Positions 24,967 to 34,572 are shown, counted from the stretch's first letter. The stretch: 64,000 nt of DNA from Gloeocapsa sp. PCC 7428 (GCF_000317555.1 NC_019745.1:2666001-2730000), one strand, 5' to 3'. Made by a program: numbers and translations. The notes: generated by a model not told the origin, from the letters alone.

Positions 24967-27505
24967 TCACCCTAGGTTCATACGGACTCGAAAGCAAGGC
25001 GTGCTTTGGTAAAACGCGCAACGACAAGCCTTGTAAACCGGAAGTTGTATAAGTAATCGTGCCAGTATAAATGCTATAGCCTTGTTGATCGCGACCTTGG
25101 AAATTCATTTCATGCGCAATTCCGTTCACAATTTCGCCACTCGCATCAACCGCACCTTGATAAAGTTCTACCTGCACATCTTCTGGAGAAAGATTAGCCA
25201 AGTCAATTTGGGCTTTTACCGAGATATTTTGATTGACTTGCACATCAGAACTCGCAGCAATATCAATATTGACAATTTTGATATTAAACCAGCGGTCGAG
25301 AAGATTCACTTTCCACTGCGCTAACTCGCGTGCAGGAGAGTAGTGATTCGCTGTCAAAGTATGGTAGCGATCGCTTGCGGGGAAATAGGCTTTCCTAGCA
25401 TAATCGCGCACCATCCGCGCGGTATTAAAGAATGGACAATTGTAGCGAATTGCGGCTTTCATCTTGGCAAGCCATTGACGCGGTAGCCCGTCAGCATCGC
25501 GGTTATAGAACAAGGGAACAACTTCTTTTTCAAGTAACTCATAAAAAGCATTGGCTTCGACTTCATCTTGATAATGAGGATCGTCGTAAGATTCACCGTG
25601 TCCAATTGCCCAACCTGTGCGCACATAATCAGCTTCATCCCACCAACCATCAAGGACACTGAGGTTCAGCAATCCATTCATCGCTGCTTTCATTCCACTT
25701 GTACCCGAAGCCTCTCTAGGGCGGCGCGGTGTATTTAACCATACATCGCAACCTGCAACGAGTAAACGGGCGATGTGAATGTCATAGTTAGGCACAAAGA
25801 CAACTTGCTTTTCTACACCATGTTCCTGAATAAAGTGATTAATATCGCGGATCAGTTCTTTACCAGGAATATCTTTCGGATGGGCTTTACCCGCAATCAC
25901 AAATTGCACTTTACGATCTTTATTTGCCATAAGAATGCGCTTGATCCTGTCAATGTCTCGCATCCACAGCGTTGCGCGCTTATAAGTTGCAAAGCGACGC
26001 GCAAAACCAATCGTCAGCGTTGAGGGATCGAGAACTTCTTGGGAAGAGGCAATTTCTGCTGGCGAAGCACCGCGATCGCGTAAATGCTTGACCAAGTGTT
26101 CGCGCACCGCGACAATCATTTCTACCTTACAGCGTTCGTGATTGCGCCATAATTCTTCATCGGGGATAGCATCAACACGTTCCCAAAGTTGATGATCGGT
26201 TGGTGCAGATGACCAAGTAGGACCAAGGTAGCGATCGTATAATTCTTGCGTTGATTTAGCAACACAACTACGCGCATGAACGCCATTCGTAATCGCGGTA
26301 ATTGGAACTTCATCTTCCGGTAAACTGCGCCACAAGCCTTGAAACATCTCGCGCGACACGACACCATGCAATTGCGCTACACCATTAGCAAACGTTGCCA
26401 TTTTCAGCGCGAAAACTGCCATACTAAATGGCGCAGTGAGATCGCCCGTATTTTCTCTTCCCAACCCCAAAAATTGATCCTTGGATAATCCAAACTCATC
26501 AGCATAATGCCCCAAGTAATACAAAATTTTATCGGGTGGAAACAAGTCAATTCCTGCGGGTACAGGAGTGTGAGTAGTAAAGATATTACTCGAAATGACG
26601 ACTTGTCTTGCTGTGGCATAATCTAGCCCTTCTTGCATTAAGCCACGGATGCGCTCTAACGTGAGAAAAGCCGAGTGACCTTCGTTCATATGGTACGCTG
26701 TCACTTTGTATCCTAATGCCTTGAGCATCAACACCCCACCAATTCCCAGCATAATTTCTTGGTGGATGCGCATATCGATGTCACCACCGTATAACTGATC
26801 GGTGATATCGTGATCGTAAGGGTTGTTGGGTTCGATATTGGTATCGAGTAAGTAAAGCGGTACTCTCCCCACTTGCACGCGCCATACTCTCGCGTAAACA
26901 GTACGTCCAGGATAAGGAACCGCAATGCGTAACTCTGAACCATCAGGATGACGCTCTAAATGCAGCGGCATATTATAGAAGTCATTAATTGGGTAGCGTT
27001 CTTGTTGCCAGCCATCAGGGTTAAGATATTGCGCAAAATAGCCTTGCTGGTAAAGTAGCCCAACTCCTACGAGTGGTAATCCTAAGTCACTAGCTGATTT
27101 GAGATGATCGCCTGCTAAAACGCCCAAACCTCCAGAATAGATCGGTAAGCAATCAACTAAGCCAAATTCAGCGGAAAAATACGCATAACACTCTGATTCC
27201 TGGCTTCGATTTCTTTCGTACCACGTTCCGTCTTGCAAATATTCTTCTAACTGGCGCGCCGCGCGATCCATTTGCGCGAGAAAGCCTTCGTCTTCCACAA
27301 CTTCTTGCAGTCGTGTTTGACTAATTGTTCCTAGCATCAAAACAGGATTGTGATGACTCGATTCCCAAAGGTCTAGATCCAAGCGGCGGAATAAGTCTTT
27401 AGCTTCAGTGTTCCAGTCCCAGTGAATATTGTAGGCAAGCTGCCGCAGTTTTTCTAGATGGGGCGGCAAAGCTGGCGAGACGTTGAATGTGTAAATTGGT
27501 TGCAT
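24950..27505 (-). CDS. glgP: Alpha-glucan phosphorylase (GT35)
   Basis: An 851-residue enzyme of the TIGR02094-type glucan phosphorylase group. It releases glucose-1-phosphate from glycogen. Visible landmarks are the N-terminal DUF3417-like PALPPHLEKLRQLAYNIHWDW, the VCYFSAEF-type segment ECYAYFSAEFGLVDCLP, GGLGVLAGDHLKSASDL, and the pyridoxal-phosphate region EASGTSGMKAAMNG near residue 600. This subgroup is distinct from the MalP/E. coli GlgP type. It is full length. Its end overlaps the convergent DUF429 gene. Confidence 0.93.
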   Translation of the reverse strand: MQPIYTFNVSPALPPHLEKLRQLAYNIHWDWNTEAKDLFRRLDLDLWESSHHNPVLMLGTISQTRLQEVVEDEGFLAQMDRAARQLEEYLQDGTWYERNRSQESECYAYFSAEFGLVDCLPIYSGGLGVLAGDHLKSASDLGLPLVGVGLLYQQGYFAQYLNPDGWQQERYPINDFYNMPLHLERHPDGSELRIAVPYPGRTVYARVWRVQVGRVPLYLLDTNIEPNNPYDHDITDQLYGGDIDMRIHQEIMLGIGGVLMLKALGYKVTAYHMNEGHSAFLTLERIRGLMQEGLDYATARQVVISSNIFTTHTPVPAGIDLFPPDKILYYLGHYADEFGLSKDQFLGLGRENTGDLTAPFSMAVFALKMATFANGVAQLHGVVSREMFQGLWRSLPEDEVPITAITNGVHARSCVAKSTQELYDRYLGPTWSSAPTDHQLWERVDAIPDEELWRNHERCKVEMIVAVREHLVKHLRDRGASPAEIASSQEVLDPSTLTIGFARRFATYKRATLWMRDIDRIKRILMANKDRKVQFVIAGKAHPKDIPGKELIRDINHFIQEHGVEKQVVFVPNYDIHIARLLVAGCDVWLNTPRRPREASGTSGMKAAMNGLLNLSVLDGWWDEADYVRTGWAIGHGESYDDPHYQDEVEANAFYELLEKEVVPLFYNRDADGLPRQWLAKMKAAIRYNCPFFNTARMVRDYARKAYFPASDRYHTLTANHYSPARELAQWKVNLLDRWFNIKIVNIDIAASSDVQVNQNISVKAQIDLANLSPEDVQVELYQGAVDASGEIVNGIAHEMNFQGRDQQGYSIYTGTITYTTSGLQGLSLRVLPKHALLSSPYEPRVIMWAN

Positions 27506-27612
27506 AAGATGGCAGATATGTATTTGGTTATTAAAGAATTGTTTAACTACTTCTGCCGCAAGTTGGCAACGATTAATACTTTATCGAGGATAAAGCGATC
27601 GCAATCGTTTAA

Positions 27613-27631
27613 CCCTGACCTCTGACCCCTG
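27613..27631. repeat. Short tandem heptamer-like repeat
   Basis: CCCTGACCTCTGACCCCTG consists of imperfect CTGACC(T/C) units. Similar strings occur at 32102-32139 and 52093-52123. It lies between glgP and psbI; the rest of 27506-27783 shows no gene. Confidence 0.6.
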
Positions 27632-27783
27632 CTATAGTGAAACCTTAACATCAAACTCACGTCAGAATTTGCAGGTAGTCAAACAATATCAACCAAAAAA
27701 AAAGGGACGACATTTGGGTATGATGAAAAGGACTATCTGCGCATTGCAGTTTCCTTTAGCTTCTCATACTTGGAGATAGTTTT

Positions 27784-27900
27784 ATGTTGACTCTTAAAAT
27801 TGTTGTCTATATAGTTGTTACCTTCTTCGTTGGTATATTTGTCTTTGGCTTTTTGTCCAATGACCCAGCACGTAACCCTGGTCGGCGGGATCTCGAATAA
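27784..27900 (+). CDS. psbI: Photosystem II reaction-centre protein PsbI
   Basis: A 38-residue single-helix thylakoid protein: [18 protein letters not shown] then [20 protein letters not shown]. The length, hydrophobic helix and RNPGR..LE tail match PsbI, which sits beside D1 and stabilises photosystem II dimers. A TTGGAGATAG element lies just upstream of the ATG. The following stretch to 28022 shows nothing definite. Confidence 0.97.
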   Translation: MLTLKIVVYIVVTFFVGIFVFGFLSNDPARNPGRRDLE

Positions 27901-28022
27901 CCACATACAAGATGCCGTAGACCAAAAGGCACAAGTTCAGTTGAATTTGTTTAATGCTGACGGGTTAAAAGTGCGCTTGAGGTTATGCACTGGGCTGTCT
28001 GTTTGCTTATTTTGACTCAAAT

Positions 28023-30260
28023 ATGACTCACGCAGTACCGCCCCCTGAACCGCACCATGTTGTCCATTTGTCGTCTACGGCAATTTCCCCTACTTCATCT
28101 TCGGTACCACCGCAATTAGCCGCAGCTAAAGACGCTACACTTTTGGGCGAAGTTTCGATTGGTTATCCAGTTGGACAAAATAATACTGCGCAAGAAGTTT
28201 CCTCTAGTCCAATTCCACCGTTGCAAGTTAGTGACGTTGAAAGTCGCAATCGCACGATCGCGAAGTTAAAAAAATTTGCCAGCGAGACAATTGCTCAAAC
28301 ACCAGAAAATAGTGTTAATAACTTAAGAACACTAGATTTTAGTGCACCAGCGACAGTAGCACCAGAAGCAGTACAAACGCCACCACCGGCACCAAGTCAA
28401 CCTGCACCAGCATCAACAGGTGGCGATCGCATCATCGAGTTAAACTCAAATTATCAAGAATACGACGCCCAGCGGCAGATTGTCACAGCAGAAGGTGATG
28501 TTTTGCTGCGGTATGATGGCACGGTGTTAGATGCGGATCGCCTTCAGGTGAATTTGGAAAATCTCATCGGTGTCGGTGAAGGAAATGTTGCACTGACACG
28601 CGGACAACAAGTGATACGCGGCGATCGCTTTACTTACAACCTTGTTCAAGATACAGGAAATGTTCTGAATGCGAGTGGGGAAGTTTTTATTCCCACCGCA
28701 GGGGCAGATTTTACACCGAGTTTACCCACAGATGTCACCGCTGGAGGAATCGCGCCACGACCACTCAGCGATCGCATCACAGCCAATCAACCGCTACAAC
28801 AAGTCACAAGCCCTGGTGGTGTAGGAATTACCGCAGGCTCAGATCGTGGATTTGGTGGCGTACCTTTACCACAACAAGGAGGCGAGATCCGCCGCTTGCG
28901 CGTTGAAGCAGACACAATTAACTTCGATCCTCAAGGTTGGCAAGCAACGAATGTCAGCATCACTAACGATCCGTTTTCGCCTCCAGAGTTAGAGTTACGC
29001 GCGGATACATTAACATTGACACGCGAGACACCCTCACGCGATCGCATCAGAACAACAGGACAACGCTTAGTTTTTGACCAAGGCTTCTCTATCCCAATTC
29101 CGCGCAACGAACAAGTGATTGACCGCAGACAACGGCAGGTGACTCCAGGATTAGTTAACTTGGGTTACGATAGCGAGGATCGCGGGGGACTATTTGTTGA
29201 ACGCAGTTTCAATGTTATTGATAGCGAAGCCGTGCGAGTCAGTGTCACACCACAAGTTTTTGTGCAACAAGCGATAACCGAAAGTGGCGGTAATATTTTT
29301 AGCCCCGATCTCTTTGGCGTACGCGGTAGCTTAGATGCGACTTTAGGACCACAGACAATACTCACAGGTTCAGCAGTACTTCCAGGATTCACGGATATTG
29401 CAGATAACTTACGCGCTAGTTTGCGGCTGCGTACCCCCGTCAATCTTCTGGAAAGACCGCATGGCTTAACCGTAGAGTATAGTTATCGCGATCGCCTATA
29501 TAACGGTTCCTTAGGCTATCAAACAGTACGTAGTAGCATCGGTGGAATTGTGACTTCGCCAGTGATTCCCATCGGAGACACCGGATTTAATCTTAGCTAT
29601 CAAGCAGGGGCGCAATACATTACAGCCGATAGCGATCGCATTGATTTACTCGAACCGGATCGGGACAACAATCGCATATCATTAGGTCGCTTGCAAGGTA
29701 GTGCAGCACTCAGTCGTGGATTCTTGCTTTGGCAAGGAACTCCTTTACCCGCAACCGCAACCCAAGGATTACGTTATACACCTACGCCGATCGTTCCTTA
29801 CGTGCAAGTATACGGTGGCGTGCGCGGTGATGCGAGTTTTTATAGTAATGGCGACCAACAAACTTTGTTAACCGGAACAATTGGCATTCAAGGGCAGTTT
29901 GGTAATTTCTCGCGACCGTATTTAGACTATACCGGCTTTAACCTGGCATATTCTCAAGGGATCTTGGGCGGTTCATCGCCGTTTTTATTTGATCGCACTG
30001 CTGACACAAAAATTCTATCCGCCGGAATCACGCAGCAAATTTATGGACCGTTTCGCCTTGGCGTGCAGACTTCGATTAATGTCGATACAGGTCAAGAACT
30101 TAGTACTGACTATTTTCTCGAATACAGTCGCCGTACTTATGGCGTTGTCCTTCGCTATAATCCAGCATTAGAGTTGGGTTCGCTGACTTTGAGAATTAGC
30201 GATTTTAATTGGGTTGGCGGTACAGATCCTTTCGCCGGTGATGTGCGATCGCCGTTTTAG
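28023..30260 (+). CDS. Cyanobacterial LptD-like outer-membrane protein (DUF3769)
   Basis: A 745-residue protein. The N-terminal ~120 residues are low-complexity (Pro, Ser, Gln). Next is an LptA/OstA-like segment (LNSNYQEYDAQRQIVTAEGDV, LQVNLENLIGVGEGNVALTRG) at about 140-215. The C-terminal ~400 residues alternate polar and hydrophobic positions and end in Phe, as in a beta-barrel. Cyanobacterial DUF3769 proteins are thought to be the counterpart of LptD, which inserts lipopolysaccharide into the outer membrane. No clear signal peptide is seen at the ATG 28023 start, and no other ATG is available upstream in frame before a stop at 27978. Confidence 0.82.
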   Translation: MTHAVPPPEPHHVVHLSSTAISPTSSSVPPQLAAAKDATLLGEVSIGYPVGQNNTAQEVSSSPIPPLQVSDVESRNRTIAKLKKFASETIAQTPENSVNNLRTLDFSAPATVAPEAVQTPPPAPSQPAPASTGGDRIIELNSNYQEYDAQRQIVTAEGDVLLRYDGTVLDADRLQVNLENLIGVGEGNVALTRGQQVIRGDRFTYNLVQDTGNVLNASGEVFIPTAGADFTPSLPTDVTAGGIAPRPLSDRITANQPLQQVTSPGGVGITAGSDRGFGGVPLPQQGGEIRRLRVEADTINFDPQGWQATNVSITNDPFSPPELELRADTLTLTRETPSRDRIRTTGQRLVFDQGFSIPIPRNEQVIDRRQRQVTPGLVNLGYDSEDRGGLFVERSFNVIDSEAVRVSVTPQVFVQQAITESGGNIFSPDLFGVRGSLDATLGPQTILTGSAVLPGFTDIADNLRASLRLRTPVNLLERPHGLTVEYSYRDRLYNGSLGYQTVRSSIGGIVTSPVIPIGDTGFNLSYQAGAQYITADSDRIDLLEPDRDNNRISLGRLQGSAALSRGFLLWQGTPLPATATQGLRYTPTPIVPYVQVYGGVRGDASFYSNGDQQTLLTGTIGIQGQFGNFSRPYLDYTGFNLAYSQGILGGSSPFLFDRTADTKILSAGITQQIYGPFRLGVQTSINVDTGQELSTDYFLEYSRRTYGVVLRYNPALELGSLTLRISDFNWVGGTDPFAGDVRSPF

Positions 30261-30301
30261 GTGAAGTGCGAACAAAATTGTGTTATTCTTGCTTCTGAAC
30301 T

Positions 30302-30353
30302 GGGTGATGGAGCTCACCCTAACCGCCTATTATTAAGGCTGATGGCTCCTACT
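30302..30353 (+). ncRNA. Fluoride riboswitch (crcB motif)
   Basis: All conserved parts are present in order. P1 is GGGTG (30302-30306) with CACCC (30315-30319). TAACC follows, then a short P3 GCC (30325-30327) with GGC (30337-30339), then CTGATGGCTCCTAC. A pseudoknot pairs GGAGC (30309-30313) with GCTCC (30345-30349). This matches the crcB class, which binds F- and activates fluoride-resistance genes. The gene downstream is a cation:proton antiporter-USP fusion. Confidence 0.95.
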
Positions 30354-30401
30354 ATTCTGGTTTGCCAGAGGGTAGGGCTGTTGCTGTTAATGCTTCTCTT
30401 A

Positions 30402-30440
30402 CTCCTTTGGGCAATGTAATGTTGTGATTTTCTGAAGGAG
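30402..30440 (+). promoter_or_regulatory. Putative expression platform of the fluoride riboswitch
   Basis: CTCCTT (30402-30407) is complementary to the Shine-Dalgarno AAGGAG (30435-30440), 6 nt before the GTG start. A second hairpin pairs CCTAC at the riboswitch 3' end with GTAGG at about 30372, sharing the pseudoknot region. Together they suggest that ligand-free RNA hides the ribosome-binding site (inference). Confidence 0.5.
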
Positions 30441-30446
30441 AAAGAA

Positions 30447-32060
30447 GTGTTAGCTAGCGCGCTGTGGATTTTATTCATGGGCTTTTTTGCGGGTCAACTT
30501 GCCCAACGATTAGGAGCGCCGCCCCTCATTGGTATGATCCTAGTCGGGATTGCGATCGGTCCGCAATTCGCAAATTTTATTAGTCCTGAAGTCTTAGATG
30601 CAGCCGATGACTTACGGCTAGTTGCAGTTACGATTATCTTGATGAAAGCAGGACTAGGATTAGACCGCGAAAAGCTAGCACAACAAGGAACCGTAGCATT
30701 ACGTTTAGGATTTCTTCCCGCGTCAACTGAAGCAATAGTTATTGCTTTATTGTCGATGCTTCTATTCAACTTTGATTTTTTGACTGGTTTACTGTTGGGC
30801 TGTGTTGTCGGAGCCGAATCACCCGCAGTTATTGTACCAGGAATGTTGCGACTGAAGAGTTTGGGTTGGGGAGTCGCTAAAGGCATTCCCGATGCAATTT
30901 TGACAGGAAGTGCGCTGTCTGATGTTTTACTTTTGCTGATATTTAGCTTATTACTGAATTTTTTGGGACAACAAGGAAGTGAAGCCGTTACACTTTTTGG
31001 TGGTATTACATTATCTCCTTTACAACTTTTACCGTTTCAAATAATTCTAGAAATTGTTTTGGGATTAGCAGCAGGTTTTCTGTTTGCGCGCTTGTTGGTG
31101 CTTGTGTTAGTTAAGCAATGGACGCGCAATGTTGTTCAGGACATGATTATTGCAGCAGGTACAGCATTATTTCTCGTCATTTTTACCGCAGTATTTCCCT
31201 ACTATTCTGGCTATCTTGCTGTTATGGCAATGGGGTTCTTTTTAATTGAATTCGATGCACCCCTAGCGCGTTTGATTCGTGGTGGATTTGACGCATTGTG
31301 GACAATAGCAGAGATTGTCTTATTTGTATTACTAGGAGCAACAATTCAATTGCAAGTATTAGGAAATATCTTACTGCCTGGATTGTTACTTTTAACACTT
31401 GGTTTAGTCGTTGGTCGGTCGCTTGGTTGGTATCTCTCAACTTTAGGTAGCAACTGGACTTGGCAAGAAAAGGTATTCTTACTTCCAGGAAATATGGCAA
31501 AGGCGACAGTACAAGCCGCAATTGGTGCATTACCTTTAGCCGCAGGAATTGAGGGTGGCGAAATTATTTTGGCGATCGCCGCGCTTTCGATCTTGACAAC
31601 GGCTCCCATTGGTGCATGGGCAACGCAAGTGTTCGCACCCAAACTCTTAGAAAAAGGAGAAGTCGATCCGACCAAAGTTGCGGTTACAGGTCGTCCCGTG
31701 TTTCTAGCAGCGGTAGATACCTCCCCACTCGCAATTCAAGTCCTCCGCAAAGCGGCTGATTTAGCACGACGCAGCAACGGTGAAGTGATTGTGTTGTACG
31801 TTGATAACCTAGGAGATAAACACGCCGTAGACGAACTCCAAAGCCAAGCAAAACAGTTACTCGCAGATATTCGCCATGAGTTTCTCACGCAAACTGGTGC
31901 AGTTCCAGAGGCGATCGTCCAAGTTGCGCAAGCGCGTCAAGTCACAGATGTTGTGATCGGTAAACGGGGACACCGCACTTGGGAAGATGTCATTCTTGGT
32001 TCTGTGTCTCAAGCTGTTTTAGAAATGAGTCCGATTCCCGTGATTACAGTCGATAGCTAA
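30447..32060 (+). CDS. Cation:proton antiporter with C-terminal universal-stress-protein domain
   Basis: A 537-residue protein starting at GTG with GAAGGAG upstream. About twelve hydrophobic segments (residues 1-400) have the CPA-type fold, with GLGLDREKL and GCVVGAESPAVIVPG in the core. The last ~140 residues are a UspA-like domain (PVFLAAVDTSPLAIQVLRKA, VVIGKRGHRTWEDVILGSVS). CPA antiporters and USP proteins are both known among genes behind crcB-motif riboswitches, and here they are fused. A role in fluoride tolerance, or in pH/ion balance during fluoride stress, follows from the riboswitch at 30302-30353. Confidence 0.88.
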   Translation: MLASALWILFMGFFAGQLAQRLGAPPLIGMILVGIAIGPQFANFISPEVLDAADDLRLVAVTIILMKAGLGLDREKLAQQGTVALRLGFLPASTEAIVIALLSMLLFNFDFLTGLLLGCVVGAESPAVIVPGMLRLKSLGWGVAKGIPDAILTGSALSDVLLLLIFSLLLNFLGQQGSEAVTLFGGITLSPLQLLPFQIILEIVLGLAAGFLFARLLVLVLVKQWTRNVVQDMIIAAGTALFLVIFTAVFPYYSGYLAVMAMGFFLIEFDAPLARLIRGGFDALWTIAEIVLFVLLGATIQLQVLGNILLPGLLLLTLGLVVGRSLGWYLSTLGSNWTWQEKVFLLPGNMAKATVQAAIGALPLAAGIEGGEIILAIAALSILTTAPIGAWATQVFAPKLLEKGEVDPTKVAVTGRPVFLAAVDTSPLAIQVLRKAADLARRSNGEVIVLYVDNLGDKHAVDELQSQAKQLLADIRHEFLTQTGAVPEAIVQVAQARQVTDVVIGKRGHRTWEDVILGSVSQAVLEMSPIPVITVDS

Positions 32061-32103
32061 ATTGTCAGAGACACCAAATGTTAAGTTTTCCTTAGCTTTA
32101 TCT

Positions 32104-33588
32104 CTAGCCTCTGATCTCCGACCTCTGATTCCTCTTTCTGATATCAAATCGCTTCAACCACTGCCAGAATTTGAATAACGATTTTTCTAGCCACAGCATA
32201 GCGCGGTCTAACCATTCGAGGACTTGCTCTAAAGGATGTTTGACATAACCTACAGCGATCGCACTAACATCGATCCACTCAGCAGTAGGATTAATTTGTG
32301 CGGGATGCGGTTGTGGTTTGGGTTCAGAAGCTACAGAAGCGATCGCATTCGTGTGCCTGACTTTTACTAACGCAGTTACTACATTGATTTTTGGCTTAAA
32401 TCTTTGCCAACCGTTGATTAATTTTCTGCGCAGGGAATCACTTGTTTTATTCTCAGGAAGCGCTTTATCTGATGTTTGTGTTGATACTGTTGCTTGTACT
32501 TGGGCTTCTGATTCTACTTCACCAAATAAGTCACTCAGCGATAGCCAAGGATCTTCAATGGTATGTGATGCAGCAGGTAATTGAGACACAGGGCGATATG
32601 GTATTCTTTTAGGCTGCACCTTTCTATATTGCAAAGATTTTACTGGCGTATTTCTCCCTATTTTTGTGTTACTGCTACTTCCAAAAAAGAAATCAATTGC
32701 TGCCCAGATTAAAGCTTGAATTCGTAAAGTTTGGCTTGTAGAATTATCAGATTCAATATTGTTTTGATTCGTTGTATTTGCTAGTATAGTTGTGCTATTT
32801 AATTGGTTTTGCCAGTGTTGGGCGAGTGCAGAAGAATGCGATTCGATTTCGGCAAGAACGCGATCGAGCAAATTCAGCGGTTTTGCATAAGTCAGTAAAT
32901 TACCTGGATTTGTCTTTCCGTTAAGTTGTGTTTGAACTTGGGAAGCATACGCTAAGCGCTGACAGCGCCAGTAGGTTGCGACTTCTCCCTCAATCGTGGC
33001 TTGTAGTTGTTCCTGCTGTTGTGGCGTAAAAACATTAAGAATTTCATTTTCAGTTGTCACTAAGACTAAGTTACGATTTGTAAGCTCAGTCGCAACTCCA
33101 CGAATGACTCGTCGATTGTTCTTCAGTTTTGCAGCAATAGGTATCCACTCCACAGGTGAAGCGGTTGTGTCTTGGCGACTTGGGTGGAATAATTCTTTAG
33201 TCTGTTGGGCTAAATGAATGATTCGCGGCGAGAACCAAGCAAAGATAGTTGATTGGAGTTGCTGATCTCGCTGAGGTCGTGTAATTTCTTCAGTAGGCGT
33301 TTCAAATAGCTGCAATACTTGCTGAATGGGTGTATCTGCGCTAGGAGTTGGCGGGGAAGAATCTGGCTGAGATGCTTGTAGTTGTGGTGACGCTGGCTTG
33401 GGAGAAAACTTAAGCTTCCGTGTTGACTGAAATAAAGCGTAGAAAGGATACAAGACGGCTGGCGCTATCCAACTCGTAGCAAATTGAATTTGGCGAAAAG
33501 CGCGATCGCATTGTTCTGTAAACCGCCGCGATTGCTGGTGAATAAAATTGAAGAGTTTGCTTTGATAGCGACCAGAAGCCGAAGACAT
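32104..33588 (-). CDS. Conserved hypothetical protein, 494 residues
   Basis: One hydrophobic segment near the N-terminus (SWIAPAVLYPFYALF, about residues 39-53) is followed by long polar, Gln/Thr/Ser-rich stretches and a globular middle (RRVIRGVATELTNRNLVLVTTENEILNVFTP). A Trp-rich amphipathic region is near the end (LDRAMLWLEKSLFKFWQWLKR). I recognise no characterised family; similar proteins appear restricted to cyanobacteria. The last codons (RNQRSEIRG) are read from a tandem low-complexity repeat, suggesting a recently changed C-terminus. Confidence 0.65.
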   Translation of the reverse strand: MSSASGRYQSKLFNFIHQQSRRFTEQCDRAFRQIQFATSWIAPAVLYPFYALFQSTRKLKFSPKPASPQLQASQPDSSPPTPSADTPIQQVLQLFETPTEEITRPQRDQQLQSTIFAWFSPRIIHLAQQTKELFHPSRQDTTASPVEWIPIAAKLKNNRRVIRGVATELTNRNLVLVTTENEILNVFTPQQQEQLQATIEGEVATYWRCQRLAYASQVQTQLNGKTNPGNLLTYAKPLNLLDRVLAEIESHSSALAQHWQNQLNSTTILANTTNQNNIESDNSTSQTLRIQALIWAAIDFFFGSSSNTKIGRNTPVKSLQYRKVQPKRIPYRPVSQLPAASHTIEDPWLSLSDLFGEVESEAQVQATVSTQTSDKALPENKTSDSLRRKLINGWQRFKPKINVVTALVKVRHTNAIASVASEPKPQPHPAQINPTAEWIDVSAIAVGYVKHPLEQVLEWLDRAMLWLEKSLFKFWQWLKRFDIRKRNQRSEIRG

Positions 33589-33720
33589 ACTTTGGATTAG
33601 GTTAAGGGATTAAAAGTTACGCTCATTTAGCTTGGGTAATGGGTAATAAGTATTTTTTCCAATTACCAATGACCAGTCTTCTCGTTACGTTAATTGTCAC
33701 CTACTGATTCAATGATCTGA

Positions 33721-33780
33721 TTTTATCGAAAAGATGACCTCCACAGTGCCGCAAACTTATAGCAACTTAATCTCAGCAGT
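33721..33780. repeat. Left copy of a duplicated mannosidase 5' end
   Basis: This 60-bp segment matches 34513-34572 at 53 of 60 positions. It includes an ATG at 33734 and 16 codons of the same N-terminus (MTS..VPQTYSNLISAV) ending in TAA at 33782. Weaker similarity extends upstream on both sides by about 70 bp (TTTTTTCC..ATTACC). Confidence 0.9.
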
Positions 33781-34392
33781 TTAACAATAGTCTGTAGAAC
33801 TTCCCAATATTCCTAAAGAGTTATTATGTAATGTGTCGCTAAACCAGTACTCAGGTAAGCTTTTGTGGTTAACAATGCGATCAAACATTTTGAGTAACCA
33901 TTCTTCAAATGAGAAAGCAATTGGAGACTCCTTCCATTTTGAAGATGGATAATCTTGATCGCAGTCCAAAACAGGATACTCATCTCCAACAAATGCTGTA
34001 TCAAAAGCGCAAAAATCACCTGTGCTTACACGCCCCAAGTAGGCAAATGCAAGTATGGATGGATCTTCTGGATCATTAAATGGGCTGGAGGTTATACGTC
34101 TATAATGCCTATAGCTTAGCAATTCTCCAGTTCCAAAAATCTTAATTCCGGAACTCGCCCACCAAACATCATCTGAGCAAGCTTCTAATTCTTCACTATA
34201 AAACAGATGAGCGCCATTAGATCTCAGCAAAAATTCTCGATAACTGCGTGGAAGTGATAAATTTAATTCGCGTTCACATTTATTAATCTCCTCTTGCTGC
34301 ACGCTGCTATTGAAATGACACTTGCAGTCGAGCGAAAACTCTCGGAAAATGTCATTTGCCAGATCCAGTGACTTACACAGCCAATCATACAT
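33781..34392 (-). CDS. SUKH (SMI1/KNR4) family protein
   Basis: A 203-residue protein with the SUKH core: VQQEEINKCERELNLSLPRSYREFLLRSNGA near the N-terminus, then FGTGELL and DDPSILAFAYLGR-like strands, and SFEEWLLKMFDRI near the C-terminus. In bacteria SUKH proteins are often immunity proteins against polymorphic or contact-dependent toxins. No toxin gene is adjacent, so this is an orphan. It is flanked by direct repeats derived from the start of the mannosidase gene (33721-33780 and 34513-34572) and is less GC-rich than its neighbours, suggesting insertion. Confidence 0.8.
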   Translation of the reverse strand: MYDWLCKSLDLANDIFREFSLDCKCHFNSSVQQEEINKCERELNLSLPRSYREFLLRSNGAHLFYSEELEACSDDVWWASSGIKIFGTGELLSYRHYRRITSSPFNDPEDPSILAFAYLGRVSTGDFCAFDTAFVGDEYPVLDCDQDYPSSKWKESPIAFSFEEWLLKMFDRIVNHKSLPEYWFSDTLHNNSLGILGSSTDYC

Positions 34393-34512
34393 AATCTGTC
34401 TTTGCTAGATTAAATCACTTCAGCGCAGCAGAAGCTAGAAATAAACATTTTTTCCCATTACCGATTACTAATTACCAGCCCTTAGGTAATGTGTAACATC
34501 TAAATGCTCCAA

Positions 34513-34572
34513 TTTTATCGAAACGATGACTTCCACAGAACCTCAAACTTATAGCAACTTGATCTCAGCCGT
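34513..34572. repeat. Right copy of the duplicated mannosidase 5' end
   Basis: The functional copy containing the ATG at 34526. It differs from 33721-33780 at seven positions, several of them synonymous in the coding part. Confidence 0.9.
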
